DNA of 52,495 nt from Chloroflexota bacterium (lineage in GTDB: Bacteria; Chloroflexota; Anaerolineae; Aggregatilineales; Phototrophicaceae), in NCBI GenBank assembly GCA_011523735.1, contig WTGB01000043.1:1-52495 (forward strand), given 5' to 3'. The notes below the pieces were generated by a model, which was given only the letters and a program-made list of their open reading frames with translations, had not been told where the DNA came from and did no database searches. The position numbers were made by a program, and so were the translations under genes. Below are positions 17,244-25,759 of the stretch, in pieces (the first letter of the stretch is position 1; every line of letters begins with the position of its first letter).

Positions 17244-18662
17244 CTAATAGGAATAGGGGCGCAGCTTCCAGGCAACTTTGAACACTTCCCAGCGATGCGC
17301 GATGCCCCGCGGCTCCAAGACCAGGAAGATAATCAAGGTCCCGCCAAACAGAATCGGATTGATGGCGCTTGTGATATTCACCGCATCGACAAAAGGCAGA
17401 AGCTGGGGCAGCCAATCCGAAAGCCAGGGGCGCAAGGTCGGTATCATGGCTTCCTGCAGCAGGCGAATAAACGTCACGCCGAACATCGCCCCCAGCGGGA
17501 AACCAGCCCCGCCAATAATCAGCATCGCCAACATCTCGATCGACGTATCCAGTTGAAAGGCGTCCAGCGACAGACTGTTCCGCTCATAAGCCAGCAAGCA
17601 GCCGGCGATCCCGGCATAGACCGCGCTCAAAAAGAAAGCGCGCAGCTTATAGGTGAAGACGTTGATGCCGAGCAACTCAGCCGCCAAATCGTTATCGCGC
17701 ACCGAGATGAAAGCGCGCCCTGTCCGCGTGCGGATGATGTTGCGTGCGAGGAACATTAACAGCACCGCCAGCGGCACGATGATGTAATACATCGCAATGC
17801 TTGTGGCGAAGCTCAAGGCTTTGCTGCGTTGGACGGTCGCTTCAAATGCTCCGCCGTCCTCAGCGCGGATTGACACCTGATATGCGCCCGCTTTGCTCGC
17901 GATATAGGACAAGCCCGTGACCTTGTCGGCGGCGTCTCGATAAACGGTCATCGATACATCGCCATAAGGCACTGCATCGCCGGCCGGGTTCACTACCTCG
18001 ATAACCGGGGAGCCGCCCGCCACCGATTCCAGACTCACCGAAATCACATCGACAAAATAGGGATCGCCCGCTTCAAATACCAGCGGCTCGTCATTGCTCA
18101 GTTTGTCATCGGCATAAGAGGCGAAGGGACCGATCATCGGCGCCGGCACGTTCAAAGGGCGGGTGCCGCCGGTCAAATCCTCCATGGGATATCGCAGCGC
18201 CCAGGGAATGATGAATTGTGCCGCTAGAGTCGCCATCGCCAGATAAAAACCCTTCACCCGCAATGACGGCAAGCCAAAGAGCAAGCCTATCAATCCGGTC
18301 AGCAAAGCGCTGGCCGGCAGCGCCGTCCAAAAGCTGAAGCCCAGCTCCCGCGCCAATATCGCCGACCCATAAGCGCCGATGGCCATGAAAGCCGCATGCC
18401 CCAGCGAAATCTGACCGGTATAGCCGACCAGGATGTTCAGTCCCTGCACGGCGATGACAAAGATGGCTATCCGCGCGATCAAGCCGATGTACTGATCGCT
18501 GACCCAGCCCAAGCCCAGCGGTCCCGATACCGATACCAGCGGGGCGAGTAGCAGCGCCAAAAAAGCCAGATTCTTCCACAGCTTGTCACGGGCCGTGCGG
18601 TCGATCGACATGTCCTCTTCGTATGTCGTATCGAAGACGCCCGCCGGATGGATATTCGCCAT
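17244..18662 (-). CDS. livM: LivM-type ABC transporter permease with a ~100-residue extracytoplasmic insertion
   Basis: Membrane permease of the importer. It carries the family motifs GYTGQISLGHAAFMAIGAYG (~80-99), TGGTRPL, and the ATPase-contacting loop RTGRAFISVRDND and AAELLGIN, then IIGGAGFPLGAMFG. Usual LivM proteins have ~300-350 residues; this one has 472. The excess is mainly a soluble segment at ~181-280 (SYADDKLSNDEPLV to VQRSKALSF) rich in V, S, G and D with an alternating pattern, as in an Ig-like beta sandwich, placed where normal LivM has a short outside loop. AGGAG lies just upstream of the ATG. The end is 97 bases before livK. Confidence 0.9.
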   Translation of the reverse strand: MANIHPAGVFDTTYEEDMSIDRTARDKLWKNLAFLALLLAPLVSVSGPLGLGWVSDQYIGLIARIAIFVIAVQGLNILVGYTGQISLGHAAFMAIGAYGSAILARELGFSFWTALPASALLTGLIGLLFGLPSLRVKGFYLAMATLAAQFIIPWALRYPMEDLTGGTRPLNVPAPMIGPFASYADDKLSNDEPLVFEAGDPYFVDVISVSLESVAGGSPVIEVVNPAGDAVPYGDVSMTVYRDAADKVTGLSYIASKAGAYQVSIRAEDGGAFEATVQRSKALSFATSIAMYYIIVPLAVLLMFLARNIIRTRTGRAFISVRDNDLAAELLGINVFTYKLRAFFLSAVYAGIAGCLLAYERNSLSLDAFQLDTSIEMLAMLIIGGAGFPLGAMFGVTFIRLLQEAMIPTLRPWLSDWLPQLLPFVDAVNITSAINPILFGGTLIIFLVLEPRGIAHRWEVFKVAWKLRPYSY

Positions 18663-18687
18663 TGTCGCTCCTGTCGCTGTGATTGCC

Positions 18688-19881
18688 CTAGATGCGCTCG
18701 ATTCGCTTCTCGCCGAACAAGCCGTCGGGCCGTATCACCAGCACCAGCATCAACACCACATAGGGCGCCAGGTTCGTGCCCACCTGCTCCGATGAATTGA
18801 GCAGCGTGCCAAATTGCTCGACGATGCCGATAATGATCCCGCCGATTAACGCGCCGGTAATCGATTCCAAGCCGCCCAGCAATACCGCCGGAAAGACCCG
18901 CAGCGCCACAAAGCTGATATTTAGCGACAGGCCAACCGCGCCTCCTTGCAAGACGCCGGCGATGCTCGCCAAAAAAGCCGCGACCGCCCATGTGATCGCC
19001 AATATCACCCGCACGCGCAAGCCAACTGACTGCGCCAACTGCTGATCTTCCGATGTCGCCCGCATCGCCAAGCCCACGCTCGTGTAGCGGAAAAACAAGA
19101 TGAAGCCGACAAAAGCCACTATCGCCAGCACAAAAGCGATGACCAACTCCACCCGCACAATCGCCAGGCCGTCCAAGATCTCGCGGAAGGCGTCCAGGCG
19201 GATCGGGCGGAAGCGACTGTTCGTCTGCGGATCGACGAAGATCGGCAAGTTCAATTCGACCGTGCCCCAGGCGATCTGCGTCACGCCGTGCAGCACTTCC
19301 GCCACCGCCAGCGTCATCAGCACCGCTGTGAACAGCGGCTGCCCAATCAATGGGCGAATCGCAAATCGCTCGACCGCCAAACCTGTCAAAATAGCGCCGG
19401 CGAAGGTTCCGGTCAGCGCATGCAGCCACTGCCACTCAATACCGCCGACCGTCATCAACGCGGTCATCACGATTATGCCTCCGATTGTGAGCAGCGGATT
19501 ACGCCCCTCGCGCAGATTCCGCCAGCTCACCGTCGACATGATCATCAGCATGGTCGCCGTCGATAGCAAAAGCGCGCCAAGCAGGGAAATCTGGCTGACG
19601 GTGAAGAAGCTCCAGAAGATCATGCCGCCGACGACCATCATCCAGCCATGCGCGAAGTTGAAGACGCCCGAGGCTTTGTTGATCACCACGATGCCCAGGG
19701 CCACTAAGCCGTATACTCCGCCGACCAGCACACCCGATATCAAGGTCTGCACGATCCGCGCCGCCTTCTTCCCCGCCAGCTGATCGCCAACGAAGAGCAC
19801 GATCAGGACCGCCGCGATCACATACAGCGCCCAGGTCAGTTGTCGTTTATTCTTGTTGATGAATTCAGCCACTAGTGACAT
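18688..19881 (-). CDS. livH: LivH-type ABC transporter permease
   Basis: Second permease of the importer, about nine hydrophobic segments. LivH features: GLVALGIVVINKASGVFNFAHG near residue 60, AIRPLIGQPLF, the ATPase-contact loop FRYTSVGLAMRATSED and AQSVGL, and LLGGLESITGALIGG. It is 397 residues, longer than the usual ~290-300, owing to an N-terminal helix and an extra pair of helices around 90-130. Its start codon is close behind GAGG. It lies between the acyl-CoA synthetase and livM, with a palindromic repeat in the upstream gap. Confidence 0.92.
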   Translation of the reverse strand: MSLVAEFINKNKRQLTWALYVIAAVLIVLFVGDQLAGKKAARIVQTLISGVLVGGVYGLVALGIVVINKASGVFNFAHGWMMVVGGMIFWSFFTVSQISLLGALLLSTATMLMIMSTVSWRNLREGRNPLLTIGGIIVMTALMTVGGIEWQWLHALTGTFAGAILTGLAVERFAIRPLIGQPLFTAVLMTLAVAEVLHGVTQIAWGTVELNLPIFVDPQTNSRFRPIRLDAFREILDGLAIVRVELVIAFVLAIVAFVGFILFFRYTSVGLAMRATSEDQQLAQSVGLRVRVILAITWAVAAFLASIAGVLQGGAVGLSLNISFVALRVFPAVLLGGLESITGALIGGIIIGIVEQFGTLLNSSEQVGTNLAPYVVLMLVLVIRPDGLFGEKRIERI

Positions 19882-19907
19882 CCTCGTTCGATCGCCTTGA
19901 TTTTTTT

Positions 19908-19933
19908 GGGCGACCTGATAGGTCGCCCCTACA
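19908..19933 (+). repeat. Dispersed palindromic repeat, copy 4
   Basis: The best palindrome of the set: GGGCGACC and GGTCGCCC arms around TGATA, followed by CTACA. It sits between the CoA synthetase and livH inside the operon. Confidence 0.8.
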
Positions 19934-19959
19934 TTATCTCGTGTTTCTCGACGGTGAAA

Positions 19960-21945
19960 TCAGACATCCGCCACCCGCAGTTCCGTCTCCACCGTGCCCG
20001 TCCGCCCATCGCGATAACGCACCTCCGCGCTGACATGCACCTGCCGCCGCCCGCCATATATGGCTTCCAGCAAATCGTGATACTTCTCCTGTAAGGCTCC
20101 GCGCCGCAGCTTGCGCGTCCGCGTCAATTCCGCTTCATCGGCGTCAAACTCCTTGTGCAAGATCACAAAGCGCTTGACCTGGGAATACCCCGGCAGTGAT
20201 TCATTCACCGCCCGCAGCTCGCGCCGAATAATCTCATAAACCTCTTCCCGCTGCGACAAGTCGACATAGGTGGTGAAGGCGATGCCGCTCTTCTCCGCCC
20301 AGCGCGAGACATTCTGAAAATCAATGACGATGATCGCAGACACAAAGTCCATCTCCGCCCCGCCAACCGTCATCATATCCTGCACATAGGGGCTGAACTT
20401 CACCCGCCCCTCGATGTATTGCGGGCTGAAACGCTCGCCGCTCGCCAGTTCGATCAGGTCATTGACCCGCTCTAAATAAATGAGATGCCCGGTCTTCTCA
20501 TCCATGTGGCCCGCATCGCCGGTGTAATACCAGCCTTCGGCATCCAGCGCCTCGCCGGTCTTCTCCGGCTGTTTGTAATAGCCTTTGAAGCGCGCTTTCG
20601 TGCGAATCAGAATCTCTTGATTCTCCGCGATCTTGATCTCGACGCCGGGCACAATCACGCCGACTGTCTCGAAGCGCACATCGCCGCGCAAATGCACCGT
20701 GCCGAAGGTCTCGGTCGAGCCATAGAATTGCCGCAACTCAATGCCAATTGCACGGAAAAACCGGATGATGTCGGAACTTAACATCGCGCCGGCCGTCAAC
20801 ACGTTCCGCGCTCGCGTCAAGCCCAGCTTGTCCCGCAGGGGCTCGAATATAGCATACTCGCCCAGCCAGCGCGCCAATCGCAGCGGCGGTGGTATGGCCT
20901 TATGTTCGTCCTCCAGGTCGATCGCCCTATAGGCAACCGGCATGAAAACCCGATACATCAGCTGGTTAAGCAAACTGCTGTCATTGATGCGGAACTGCAC
21001 AATCCGCGCCAGGTTCTCCCATACGCGACTCGGGAAAAGCAGACCGGCCGGCGCAATCTCGCGCATATCCGTGGGCACCGTCTCCGGTCCCTCCGGGAAG
21101 TTCACCTGCACGCCATTCAGCAAATGCGTCGCAAAACCGAAAGCCTGCTCGGCCAGCCAAGCCATCGGGCTGAATGACAACCAGTTGTCCGCTTGCCGCG
21201 AATCCACATAGCGGTCATTCAACGCATGCCCATAGACCAGTTGGAAATGCGTCACCTCGGCGAATTTCGGCAAGCTCGTCGTGCCCGATGTCATGCTCAG
21301 GATGATCGTATCCATCGTTTCCGTGCTGCGCGCCATCGCATCGAATTTGTCCGGATACCGCTTCCGATGCGCCGCGCCTAGCGCCTGGGCCGCGCCAAAG
21401 CTCAGCAGCCACTCATCGTCATAGCCCCACATTCCACGCTCTTCCCAATAGATGACTTTCAGTATCTGCGGATTCGCCTCCTTGAGCTCGAGCATCTTGT
21501 CCACTTGCTCTTGATCATGGGCGCAGACAAATGTGGCATCGGTCGAATTGATTACATAATGAATATCCTGCGGGCTGGCATCGCTGAAAACGCAGCAGGT
21601 CTTGCAATGCAGAGCCTGCGCCGCGATCTGCGCCCAATACATTTCCGGATCGTTCTCGCCGATGATGACCAGCGTATCATCCGCCGTCAGCCCCAGCTTG
21701 TCCAAGCCCATGCCGAAGTTGACAACGTTCTCATAGACCTCGTTCCAAGTGTATTCCTGCCAGATGCCGTACCGCTTCTTCCGCTGCGCCACTTGCCCGC
21801 CTAGCGTCTCCACCCGTCGCAGGAAACCCTTCGACAAGGTGTCTTCCTCGGCCGGCACCGCCTTGATCGGATGCGTCAAGCCAGATGTGAATACCCGCCC
21901 CGGCGTCGCCGAGCGATACGGTATCGTTTGCTCCGCTAGCGCCAT
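19960..21945 (-). CDS. Long-chain acyl-CoA synthetase (AMP-forming, FAA1-like)
   Basis: 661-residue ANL enzyme. It contains the AMP/ATP-binding loop SMTSGTTSLPKFAEVTH (lysine retained), the adenylate motif QFYGSTETFGTV, YYTGDAGHMD with the hinge YLERVNDLIELASGERFSPQYIE, and a long C-terminal domain. This is the FAA1 subgroup found in liv-type operons of Chloroflexota and Deltaproteobacteria. It is expected to convert a carboxylic acid and CoA to acyl-CoA with ATP to AMP. Its ATG follows the livG stop after one base (GAGGAAGTTTAGG before it), so the two are translationally coupled and the substrate may be what the transporter imports. Confidence 0.92.
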   Translation of the reverse strand: MALAEQTIPYRSATPGRVFTSGLTHPIKAVPAEEDTLSKGFLRRVETLGGQVAQRKKRYGIWQEYTWNEVYENVVNFGMGLDKLGLTADDTLVIIGENDPEMYWAQIAAQALHCKTCCVFSDASPQDIHYVINSTDATFVCAHDQEQVDKMLELKEANPQILKVIYWEERGMWGYDDEWLLSFGAAQALGAAHRKRYPDKFDAMARSTETMDTIILSMTSGTTSLPKFAEVTHFQLVYGHALNDRYVDSRQADNWLSFSPMAWLAEQAFGFATHLLNGVQVNFPEGPETVPTDMREIAPAGLLFPSRVWENLARIVQFRINDSSLLNQLMYRVFMPVAYRAIDLEDEHKAIPPPLRLARWLGEYAIFEPLRDKLGLTRARNVLTAGAMLSSDIIRFFRAIGIELRQFYGSTETFGTVHLRGDVRFETVGVIVPGVEIKIAENQEILIRTKARFKGYYKQPEKTGEALDAEGWYYTGDAGHMDEKTGHLIYLERVNDLIELASGERFSPQYIEGRVKFSPYVQDMMTVGGAEMDFVSAIIVIDFQNVSRWAEKSGIAFTTYVDLSQREEVYEIIRRELRAVNESLPGYSQVKRFVILHKEFDADEAELTRTRKLRRGALQEKYHDLLEAIYGGRRQVHVSAEVRYRDGRTGTVETELRVADV

Positions 21946-21946
21946 C

Positions 21947-22717
21947 CTAAACTTCCTCTTCGCCCAGGTAAGCCGTGATGACCGCTTCGTCCCGGCTGAT
22001 TTCGTCCGGCGCTCCTTCGCCGATCTTGACGCCGAAGTCGATCACGGCGATGCGATGCGAGATGTCCATCACCAAGCCAATATCATGTTCGATCAGCATG
22101 ATCGTTGTGCCCTGCAACTCATGAATATCCAGGATAAAGCGCGCCATGTCCTCCTTCTCTTCGACATTCATGCCCGCCATTGGCTCATCTAATAGCAGCA
22201 GCGTCGGCTCCAGCGCCAGCGCCCGCCCCAACTCGACCCGCTTGCGCAAGCCATAACTCAGTGTACCCACGATCGACTTGCGAATATGTTCCATTTCCAG
22301 AAACTCGATGATCTCCTCGACCCGCCGCCGATGTGCGATCTCCTCTCGCTGCGCCGCGCCCCAAAACAGCGCGCCGCTCATCATGCCCGTCTTCATGTGG
22401 ATATGCCGCGCCGCCATCAAATTGTCCAGCACGGTCGCGTTGGTATACAGCGCGATATTCTGAAATGTGCGGGAAATGCCCAGCGCCGCCCGCTTGTACG
22501 GCGGCATGTGGCTAATATCGCCGCCTTCAAAGATGATGCTGCCTTCTTGTGGCGTGTAGAAGCCGTTGATGCTGTTGATCAGGCTCGTCTTGCCAGCGCC
22601 GTTCGGACCAATCACGGCGAATATCTCGCCCGCATTGACCTGAAACTCAACTTCGCTTAGGGCTTTGATGCCACCAAAACTCAAAGAGATCTTGTTGACA
22701 TGCAGCTTCACCGGCAT
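21947..22717 (-). CDS. livG: LivG-type ABC transporter ATP-binding protein
   Basis: ATPase of the importer and first gene of the operon. From the ATG at 22717 (GAGGAC upstream; a TTG at 22729 would add four residues), Walker A is at 37-45 (GPNGAGKTS), the signature is LSYGLRKRVELGRAL as usual in LivG, Walker B is LLLLDEPMAGMNVEE, and the switch region is LIEHDIGLVMDISHRIAVIDFG. Length 256 is normal. The operon order livG, acyl-CoA synthetase, livH, livM, livK, livF, CoA ligase is all on one strand. Confidence 0.94.
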   Translation of the reverse strand: MPVKLHVNKISLSFGGIKALSEVEFQVNAGEIFAVIGPNGAGKTSLINSINGFYTPQEGSIIFEGGDISHMPPYKRAALGISRTFQNIALYTNATVLDNLMAARHIHMKTGMMSGALFWGAAQREEIAHRRRVEEIIEFLEMEHIRKSIVGTLSYGLRKRVELGRALALEPTLLLLDEPMAGMNVEEKEDMARFILDIHELQGTTIMLIEHDIGLVMDISHRIAVIDFGVKIGEGAPDEISRDEAVITAYLGEEEV

Positions 22718-22836
22718 GGATGTCCTCAATTGTGGAATGTTTGAACCTTAAATACGCTGTCGGCGAGGCCGCGCTTGACCTTGCCAACATTAAGATAACA
22801 GACCGTGCAATAGCGGGCAAACGAACAAGGTCGCCT

Positions 22837-23676
22837 TCATACGCGTTCCAGCAGCCAGTCCCTTATGGTGCGGATGATTTCGTCGCGTTCCGTCTCATTG
22901 ACCAGTTCGTGTCGCAAACCATCATAAACCTTGACAGTCACTTCATCGGAAGCAACGTTCTCCGCCAGAAAACGTGAACCGGAGGCCGGCACAAGATGAT
23001 CAGCGCTGCCATGCAACAAGAGCAGCGGCGTCTTGATTTCTTCTGCCTTTTGGCAGATCTCTCGCCCCAATCGCACCAGCGCCGCCGATGTCCCCACGCG
23101 CCACATGCCTTTATCAACTAGCGGATCGTTCAACCATTCCTTAAGCACTTCTGCGTCAGCGGTCAATACGGCTGGCGAGCCCGGTGGCGAAAGCCGTACC
23201 TTGGGTATATGCCGCGCCGCCCACAAACATAAGGACACCAGCCAGGCCGGCTTCGCGTACTCACCGTGCACCGGCGAACCAGTAATGGCAATGCCCTGCA
23301 ATCGGCCCGGAAAGCGCAGCTCAAATCCCAGCCCGATCAGCGAACCCATGCTGTGACCGAAGAGCAGGGCAGGCAGGTTCGGGTTCTCAGACCGGGCAAT
23401 TTGATAAAGCCGATCCAAATCACGCACTGGTAGCATCCCATCCGGCACGTAAGCTCGCGTGCCACCGCTCATGCCATGCCCCAGATGATCGATCCCGTAA
23501 CAGACGAAACCGACTTCGGTCAGCGCCGCCGCCACATGCCGATAGCGCCCGCTGTGCTCTCCCAAGCCATGTGAAATGAGAACGATGCCGCGCTTGTCCT
23601 TAGCCTCGGACCGCCAGGCGCGATAGGCGATCGCGATGCCGTCCGCGTTTACAAAGCTGTTTTCGCCTTCGATCAT
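22837..23676 (-). CDS. Alpha/beta hydrolase, monoacylglycerol lipase-like
   Basis: 279-residue serine hydrolase of the Hydrolase_4 (lysophospholipase/monoacylglycerol lipase) group. Oxyanion region SHGLGEHSGRY; GIDHLGHGMSGG as in bacterial monoglyceride lipases; nucleophile S109 in GHSMG; acid D226 in HGSADHLVP; base H256 in GLRHELVNE. It is cytoplasmic, since no signal peptide is seen. It probably splits monoacylglycerols or related esters. It is co-directional with the liv operon, about 120 bases upstream of livG. A role in supplying fatty acids for the CoA synthetase is only a guess. Confidence 0.88.
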   Translation of the reverse strand: MIEGENSFVNADGIAIAYRAWRSEAKDKRGIVLISHGLGEHSGRYRHVAAALTEVGFVCYGIDHLGHGMSGGTRAYVPDGMLPVRDLDRLYQIARSENPNLPALLFGHSMGSLIGLGFELRFPGRLQGIAITGSPVHGEYAKPAWLVSLCLWAARHIPKVRLSPPGSPAVLTADAEVLKEWLNDPLVDKGMWRVGTSAALVRLGREICQKAEEIKTPLLLLHGSADHLVPASGSRFLAENVASDEVTVKVYDGLRHELVNETERDEIIRTIRDWLLERV

Positions 23677-23716
23677 AGATGCCTGCCAACATGGAACGAT
23701 GAAGTTGGGAGCCGAG

Positions 23717-24175
23717 TTATTCTCGTGCAGCGAAATGCGCTCTTATGCCTCTTGCCAAGTGATTGAGTTCCTCTTCACCGCAGCGCTGCGCCAAGGGTAC
23801 ACCAAGATGTCTGAAAATATGATATGCCCGGTCCTCAGGCGCTTGCTCCGGCATCCGCGCCACGACATGAAAATGCACATGTGGATGATCGGCTGATTCA
23901 GCGAATTGCATGACATAGGTCTTCTTACAGCCCAACTGCTGCTTCAGCGCCAGCGAAACCCGCCGCAGCAATTCGCCCAACTCTTGCGCCTCATCGGTCG
24001 TCAGTTCATCAATCGCTTCGGCATGACGGCGCAGCACCAGCACCAGCCAGCCCAGATACGATGTGTTGTAGGCGTGTACCACATCCCAGTACGCGCCGCG
24101 ATAGATATTGTCCCACAGCGCGGCTCCGCCTCGGTCGCGGTCGGCGAGGCGTTCGCAACTCTTGCAAATTGGCAT
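23717..24175 (-). CDS. HIT-family protein (histidine triad hydrolase)
   Basis: 152 residues. The histidine triad is H99-V-H101-F-H103 followed by VVAR, the active site of nucleotide hydrolases and transferases of the HIT superfamily. An N-terminal CKSCERL pair may bind zinc together with downstream residues, as in several bacterial HIT proteins. It probably hydrolyses a nucleoside phosphoramidate or dinucleoside polyphosphate. It lies 40 bases upstream of the hydrolase gene and is likely co-transcribed with it. Confidence 0.88.
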   Translation of the reverse strand: MPICKSCERLADRDRGGAALWDNIYRGAYWDVVHAYNTSYLGWLVLVLRRHAEAIDELTTDEAQELGELLRRVSLALKQQLGCKKTYVMQFAESADHPHVHFHVVARMPEQAPEDRAYHIFRHLGVPLAQRCGEEELNHLARGIRAHFAARE

Positions 24176-24340
24176 GATGTCGCTCCCCCAACTGACATTT
24201 CTCGCTCATACACGCGTTCGGACCTAGAACCGCTATCTTACCCCAAGTATGCGCTAGATTTATCCTGCGCTATCTGAATCGCCTTAGCCGAATTATAATC
24301 CGCTCGTTCATTAGACCGATTCAACTGGCGCAGGAGATCA

Positions 24341-24916
24341 ATGCAAAAGGACTTAACTCAACCGCTTGCCCTCGCCCTCGTCGGCATGCCCGGCGCCGGC
24401 AAGACAATCTGCGCCGAACACCTCGCCGAGCGCGGCTTCTTCACGCTCCGCTTTGGCGCGCTCGTCGTCGGGGAAGTCCAGCGCCGCGGTTGGGAAGTCA
24501 ACCCTGCCAACGAACGCATCGTCCGCGAAGATCTGCGCCAAAAGCACGGCATGGCAGCCATGGCCGTCCTTTCCCTGCCCGCCCTGCAAGAGGCTTTGAC
24601 CACTCGCCATCACATCATCATCGACGGCCTCTACAGCTTCAGCGAATACAAGCTGCTCTCGACCGAGCTCGGAGCGCCCCTCCTGCTCCTGGCCATCGTC
24701 GCTTCCCGGGAGCTGCGTTATCAACGCCTGGTAGAACGAGCCACCCGCCCTATGACCCCCGCCGAATCCCGCGAGCGCGACTTCCGAGAAATCGAAAAAC
24801 TTGAAAAAGGCGGTCCCATCGCCATCGCCGATTTCACCCTGCTAAACGAGGGCTCGCCCGCCGATCTGCTGCGCCGACTCGATTCTCTGCTGGCTGATCT
24901 GGGATTCCTGCCTTGA
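24341..24916 (+). CDS. Small P-loop nucleoside/nucleotide kinase-like protein
   Basis: 191 residues with Walker A at 15-22 (GMPGAGKT), a DGLYSFSEYKLL segment at the Walker B position (IIIDGL), and an arginine-rich lid (RYQRLVERATRP) followed by RDFREIEKLEKGG. The layout matches dephospho-CoA kinase or adenylate kinase relatives (AAA_18, archaeal UPF0200-like) rather than a true CoaE. It probably phosphorylates a small nucleotide-like molecule. AGGAG lies 5 bases before the ATG. It is the first gene of a plus-strand run with the DtxR regulator and the APH-fold kinase. Confidence 0.78.
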   Translation: MQKDLTQPLALALVGMPGAGKTICAEHLAERGFFTLRFGALVVGEVQRRGWEVNPANERIVREDLRQKHGMAAMAVLSLPALQEALTTRHHIIIDGLYSFSEYKLLSTELGAPLLLLAIVASRELRYQRLVERATRPMTPAESRERDFREIEKLEKGGPIAIADFTLLNEGSPADLLRRLDSLLADLGFLP

Positions 24917-24984
24917 CGCTTGCATACTGCAGCAAACCTCGCGTATAGTATAGGTCGATGCCGTTGCGGTGAATCGGGGAGTAC

Positions 24985-25668
24985 ATGACCGCGACCGACT
25001 CGATGCAAGAATACCTGGCAGAGGCGTACCGCATCGCCTACTACCAGCCCGATGATCCCTACGTCTCAACCTCGTCTTTGGCTGAAGAGATGCACGTTTC
25101 AGCCCCCGCCGTCACCCGCATGGTGCAGCGCCTGAAACACGCTGGCTACCTCGAGCACGAACCCTATCGCGGCATTCGCCTGACCGAAGCCGGTGAACGC
25201 GAGGCTCTCGCCAATATTCGCCGCCACCGCCTGGTCGAATGTTTTCTCGTCGATGTGATGGGCTTCGGCTGGCACGAAGTCCACGATGACGCCGATGACC
25301 TGGGCTTGGTCGTCAGCGATCTGCTCGTCGACAAAATCGACGAAATGAGCGGCTATCCCAAACGCTGCCCCCACGGAGAACCCATCCCCAGCGCGGATGG
25401 CGCCATGCCCCGCGTCATCGATTACCCGCTCTCCGAAGTCGAGGTCGGCAAAGATTACGTCATCAGCCGCGTCCACACCCATGACGAACATCGACTCCGC
25501 TACTTTAGCGAGCTCCGCCTCGAACCCGGCAAACGCTTCCGCCTCGTCATGCGGGCACCTTTCAAAGGTCCGCTGCAACTGCAGGTCGATGGACAGACTC
25601 ACTTCCTGGGCCATGAACTCGCTGGCACCCTGCGCGTCTGCAGCGAATCCGAATACCAACTCGTCTAG
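24985..25668 (+). CDS. DtxR/MntR-family metal-dependent regulator with an altered primary metal site
   Basis: 227 residues: winged helix (VSTSSLAEEMHVSAPAVTRMVQRL), dimerisation and metal domain with RRHRLVE, then RCPHGEPIP and a C-terminal SH3-like FeoA domain (~150-227). In the DtxR numbering scheme the ancillary ligands are kept (H81, E85, H100), but the C/E-x2-E-H motif of the primary site reads D104-D-L-G107-L108, so the normal Glu and His ligands are missing. Family members repress iron or manganese uptake genes when metal-loaded. This one may sense another metal or none. GGGGAG precedes the ATG. No metal transporter lies nearby. Confidence 0.88.
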   Translation: MTATDSMQEYLAEAYRIAYYQPDDPYVSTSSLAEEMHVSAPAVTRMVQRLKHAGYLEHEPYRGIRLTEAGEREALANIRRHRLVECFLVDVMGFGWHEVHDDADDLGLVVSDLLVDKIDEMSGYPKRCPHGEPIPSADGAMPRVIDYPLSEVEVGKDYVISRVHTHDEHRLRYFSELRLEPGKRFRLVMRAPFKGPLQLQVDGQTHFLGHELAGTLRVCSESEYQLV

Positions 25669-25759
25669 TCTCCCATTCCTGGCAATTGCTGTCCCTCAAC
25701 TTGTTGGCTTTGCGCTGCTCTTGCCTGCGCCTATCCGTTAAACCATCTGGATCTTAGCG

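Noticed and set aside
24353..24724. Minus-strand frames opposite to the small kinase gene
   Set aside because: Shadow frames produced by GC-rich codon usage; the plus strand has the Walker A motif and SD.
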